This document shows, piece after piece, positions 62,094 through 64,000 of a DNA stretch of 64,000 nt. The notes beneath the pieces are model-generated. The model made no database searches and had not been told where the DNA came from. It saw nothing but the letters and a program-made list of their open reading frames with translations. The DNA lies in the NCBI RefSeq assembly GCF_901875305.1, contig NZ_CABFLY010000003.1, forward strand, positions 124,001 through 188,000, given 5' to 3'. Made by a program: the position numbers and the translations under genes. Position 1 is the first letter of the stretch. Each line of letters opens with the position of its first letter. The stretch is from Rothia mucilaginosa. GTDB lineage: Bacteria > Actinomycetota > Actinomycetes > Actinomycetales > Micrococcaceae.

Positions 62094-64000
62094 CTAGGCC
62101 TGGACCGCACCCGTGGAAGCCGAGAAATTCTCAGACGCATCGATAGAACGCACGTAGTAGCGTGCACCATCGGTATGCTCCACCTCGTAGCTGGTGCCGT
62201 TCACCGTGGCAATCACACGGTCATCACGCAACACCTGGTAGCGCACGCCGCCCTCACGAACACCGGACCACGAGAGCTTATCGGTCGAACCCTCTCGACG
62301 GGCCGAGAGGTTCGAAGGAGTAGCCGGAGGAGTCACATCGCGAGCCGCAAAGCGAGCGAAACCGACAGTGCGCTGCTCACCGTTAGCACCCAGCGAGCGG
62401 TTAATGTCGCCGCCAACCCACAGGTTGCCGCGCGAATCCACGAAGGACTCCCACACGCCGTAGCCGCTGGCGCCCTTGAGCACCGGGCTGAACTCGCCGA
62501 TAACCTCGCCGCTATCCTTATCGAACGCGGCCACCAGACGCATGCGGTGAACGGCCTTCGACTCCTTCCAGTACGTGTGGTAACCGGTCGAACCTTCGAA
62601 GAGCACATCGCCGCAGTGGCAAGCACCGTAAATCGTGTTACCGCTCAGATGCAGGTCCTGCCAGTCGCCACCGTACTTAGAAATGGACGACGAAATACGG
62701 CCATAACCGTTCTTCGAGTAGTTAGCAATCAGGTGGTCGGCACCGCCGGCCCACACGGTCGAACCAGCATCCTGAACATCGAACTGGAACGCATACACAA
62801 TGCGGTCAGTGATGTTCAGCTTCAGCGAGGGCTCCCACTCCCACTTAATGTTCGAGGCATCGGAGCCCTTCATAGCGGCCAGACGGAAAGCACGCTGATT
62901 GTTCAGCTCGGTAAAGTAACCGGCAGCGTGAACAGTGGAGCTATCAGAAGCGGCAGTAATACCGTTGACGGTACCGTTGAAGTTCGGGCGCCAATTCCAG
63001 TCCACCGCACCGTTGGAAAGCTTAATACGAGCGGCACCACGTGAATATGCGTAAGCCTTAGAAGTGTTGCCCTTAACATGGGTGAAGTTACCGCCAATGT
63101 AGAGGTAACCGTCCTGCACCAGCAGAGTCTTCACCTGAGCGGCATCACCGTTACGGCGCTGAATCTGAAGATCCCAGGTACGGTCAATCTGACCGGTGGT
63201 TGCATCCAGAATCACGAAGTGGTTGACCTTCTCGCCGTTGACCTCGGTGAATTCACCGCCGACCGCCAGGCGGTTATTCGGCAGGGCCTCAAGCGCCTTA
63301 ATCTGACCGTTAAAGGTCGGGCGGAAGGAACGAACCAGCTCGCCCGAATCCACGTTGTAACCGGCCAGGAACGACTGGTTCACGCGCTCGCCACCGGCCG
63401 ACTCGACGTACTTGAAGTCGCCGCCGGTGAAGACCGTATCGCCCACCTGGGTGATGGCCTGAACGTAGGTGTGCATCTCGTTCTTCTTGCCGGTGCCGGT
63501 CTGCTCACTCGTGCGCCAACGCACAGGCATCGTGTAGCTATTGGGCAGGGCGCGACGGTTGCTTGCCGCGGAACCCGAACCGATTGACGAGAAATGCAGG
63601 TCATTCTGCGTCAGCTTCGGGCGTAGGAACACCTGAGTGAAGGGAATGGAGTAACCGGCCGAACCGCGCTTCTGGTAGATGTACGAATCCGGGTTCTCGC
63701 TACCGAAATTCACCAGGGCACCATAGGCGAAACCAATCTTGTAGTCCTGGTTCGGGTTAGCGAAGAAACGAACCGAGCTGGTCGTAATACCCGGAGCCAT
63801 CTCCGAAGGAGAACCGCCCATGTGAGCGGTACGGTTAATGCCCGCACCCTTGAACCGCACGGTACCCCAGCGCTGACCGTAGCTCATAGCCCAGGTCCAC
63901 TGATCCGTCTGGGGGCGTTGCACGTACACGTCCTGCCACTGGGTGCCTCGCGCGTTGTGGGCGCGGTGCAGGCGCATACCGTCGGGAAGATCCTGCGGTT
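62094..64000 (-). CDS. Secreted fibrinogen-like protein 3 (5' end outside window)
   Basis: At least 635 codons, open to the window edge; the in-frame residues upstream of the first ATG read PQDLPDG, matching PQDLPDG in protein 2, so the gene clearly continues. Only the end of the fibrinogen-like domain is inside. Then the Delta-60/propeller-like region with NNRLAVGGEFTEVNG, a YLYIGGNFTHVKGNTS unit and a CHCGD pair, and a C-terminal fibronectin III-like domain (TPPATPSNLSARREG). Domain plan equals protein 2, without the extra C-terminal part of protein 1. Third member of a tandem family. Confidence 0.83.
   Translation of the reverse strand, partial: PQDLPDGMRLHRAHNARGTQWQDVYVQRPQTDQWTWAMSYGQRWGTVRFKGAGINRTAHMGGSPSEMAPGITTSSVRFFANPNQDYKIGFAYGALVNFGSENPDSYIYQKRGSAGYSIPFTQVFLRPKLTQNDLHFSSIGSGSAASNRRALPNSYTMPVRWRTSEQTGTGKKNEMHTYVQAITQVGDTVFTGGDFKYVESAGGERVNQSFLAGYNVDSGELVRSFRPTFNGQIKALEALPNNRLAVGGEFTEVNGEKVNHFVILDATTGQIDRTWDLQIQRRNGDAAQVKTLLVQDGYLYIGGNFTHVKGNTSKAYAYSRGAARIKLSNGAVDWNWRPNFNGTVNGITAASDSSTVHAAGYFTELNNQRAFRLAAMKGSDASNIKWEWEPSLKLNITDRIVYAFQFDVQDAGSTVWAGGADHLIANYSKNGYGRISSSISKYGGDWQDLHLSGNTIYGACHCGDVLFEGSTGYHTYWKESKAVHRMRLVAAFDKDSGEVIGEFSPVLKGASGYGVWESFVDSRGNLWVGGDINRSLGANGEQRTVGFARFAARDVTPPATPSNLSARREGSTDKLSWSGVREGGVRYQVLRDDRVIATVNGTSYEVEHTDGARYYVRSIDASENFSASTGAVQA

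Overview
The window looks like the chromosome of a Micrococcaceae actinobacterium, most likely an oral Rothia (R. mucilaginosa-like). Reasons: moderately high GC, GTG and TTG starts, an actinobacterial housekeeping order (tatD, ksgA, ispE, ABC-F gene, glmU, prs, rplY, pth), the SufS/SufU pair, and several exported fibrinogen-like 'YCDxxxxGGGW' proteins. The genus is inference; the family-level placement rests on gene content and order. No insertion sequence, phage gene, CRISPR array or origin was seen.

Layout. (a) 1-13.9 kb is the housekeeping backbone, interrupted by surface-sugar genes: three tandem GT25 glycosyltransferases between tatD and ksgA, and a GT4 / GT2 / hexapeptide acetyltransferase group between ispE and the ABC-F gene. 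A tRNA-Gln(UUG) precedes glmU-prs. (b) 13.9-41.2 kb is a large exo- or capsular-polysaccharide locus lying exactly between prs and rplY-pth, which are normally close. It starts with a tyrosine phosphatase and holds many glycosyltransferases, two acyltransferases, an ABC-type flippase, a nonulosonic (sialic-like) acid module with an unusual multi-domain NeuB, an O-antigen polymerase/ligase, a PqqD-like/nucleotidyltransferase pair, a Wzz-tyrosine kinase fusion, and a dTDP-rhamnose set with fused RmlC-RmlD. (c) 41.4-45.9 kb returns to housekeeping: rplY (short form), pth, sufS, sufU, a TagD-like cytidylyltransferase and a DUF2505 protein. (d) 46.2-54.0 kb is a second, minus-strand polysaccharide operon: CDP-alcohol phosphotransferase, GT2, second polymerase/ligase, Wzx-type flippase, Wzz, and an Alg14/Alg13-like split glycosyltransferase. 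(e) 54.5-64 kb holds three tandem giant secreted fibrinogen-like proteins and one lipoprotein; the third runs off the window.

Together the genes describe how the cell makes, polymerises, length-controls and exports at least two rhamnose- and nonulosonate-containing surface polymers, with phosphotyrosine control (kinase and phosphatase at opposite ends of the first cluster). The adjacent exported proteins may bind glycans. No polyprenyl-phosphate priming transferase, GDP-fucose pathway or UDP-GlcNAc 2-epimerase (NeuC) was seen, so those steps must be encoded elsewhere.

Many start codons were moved inward from the longest open frame on the basis of Shine-Dalgarno spacing and the family's usual N-terminus; each case is noted.
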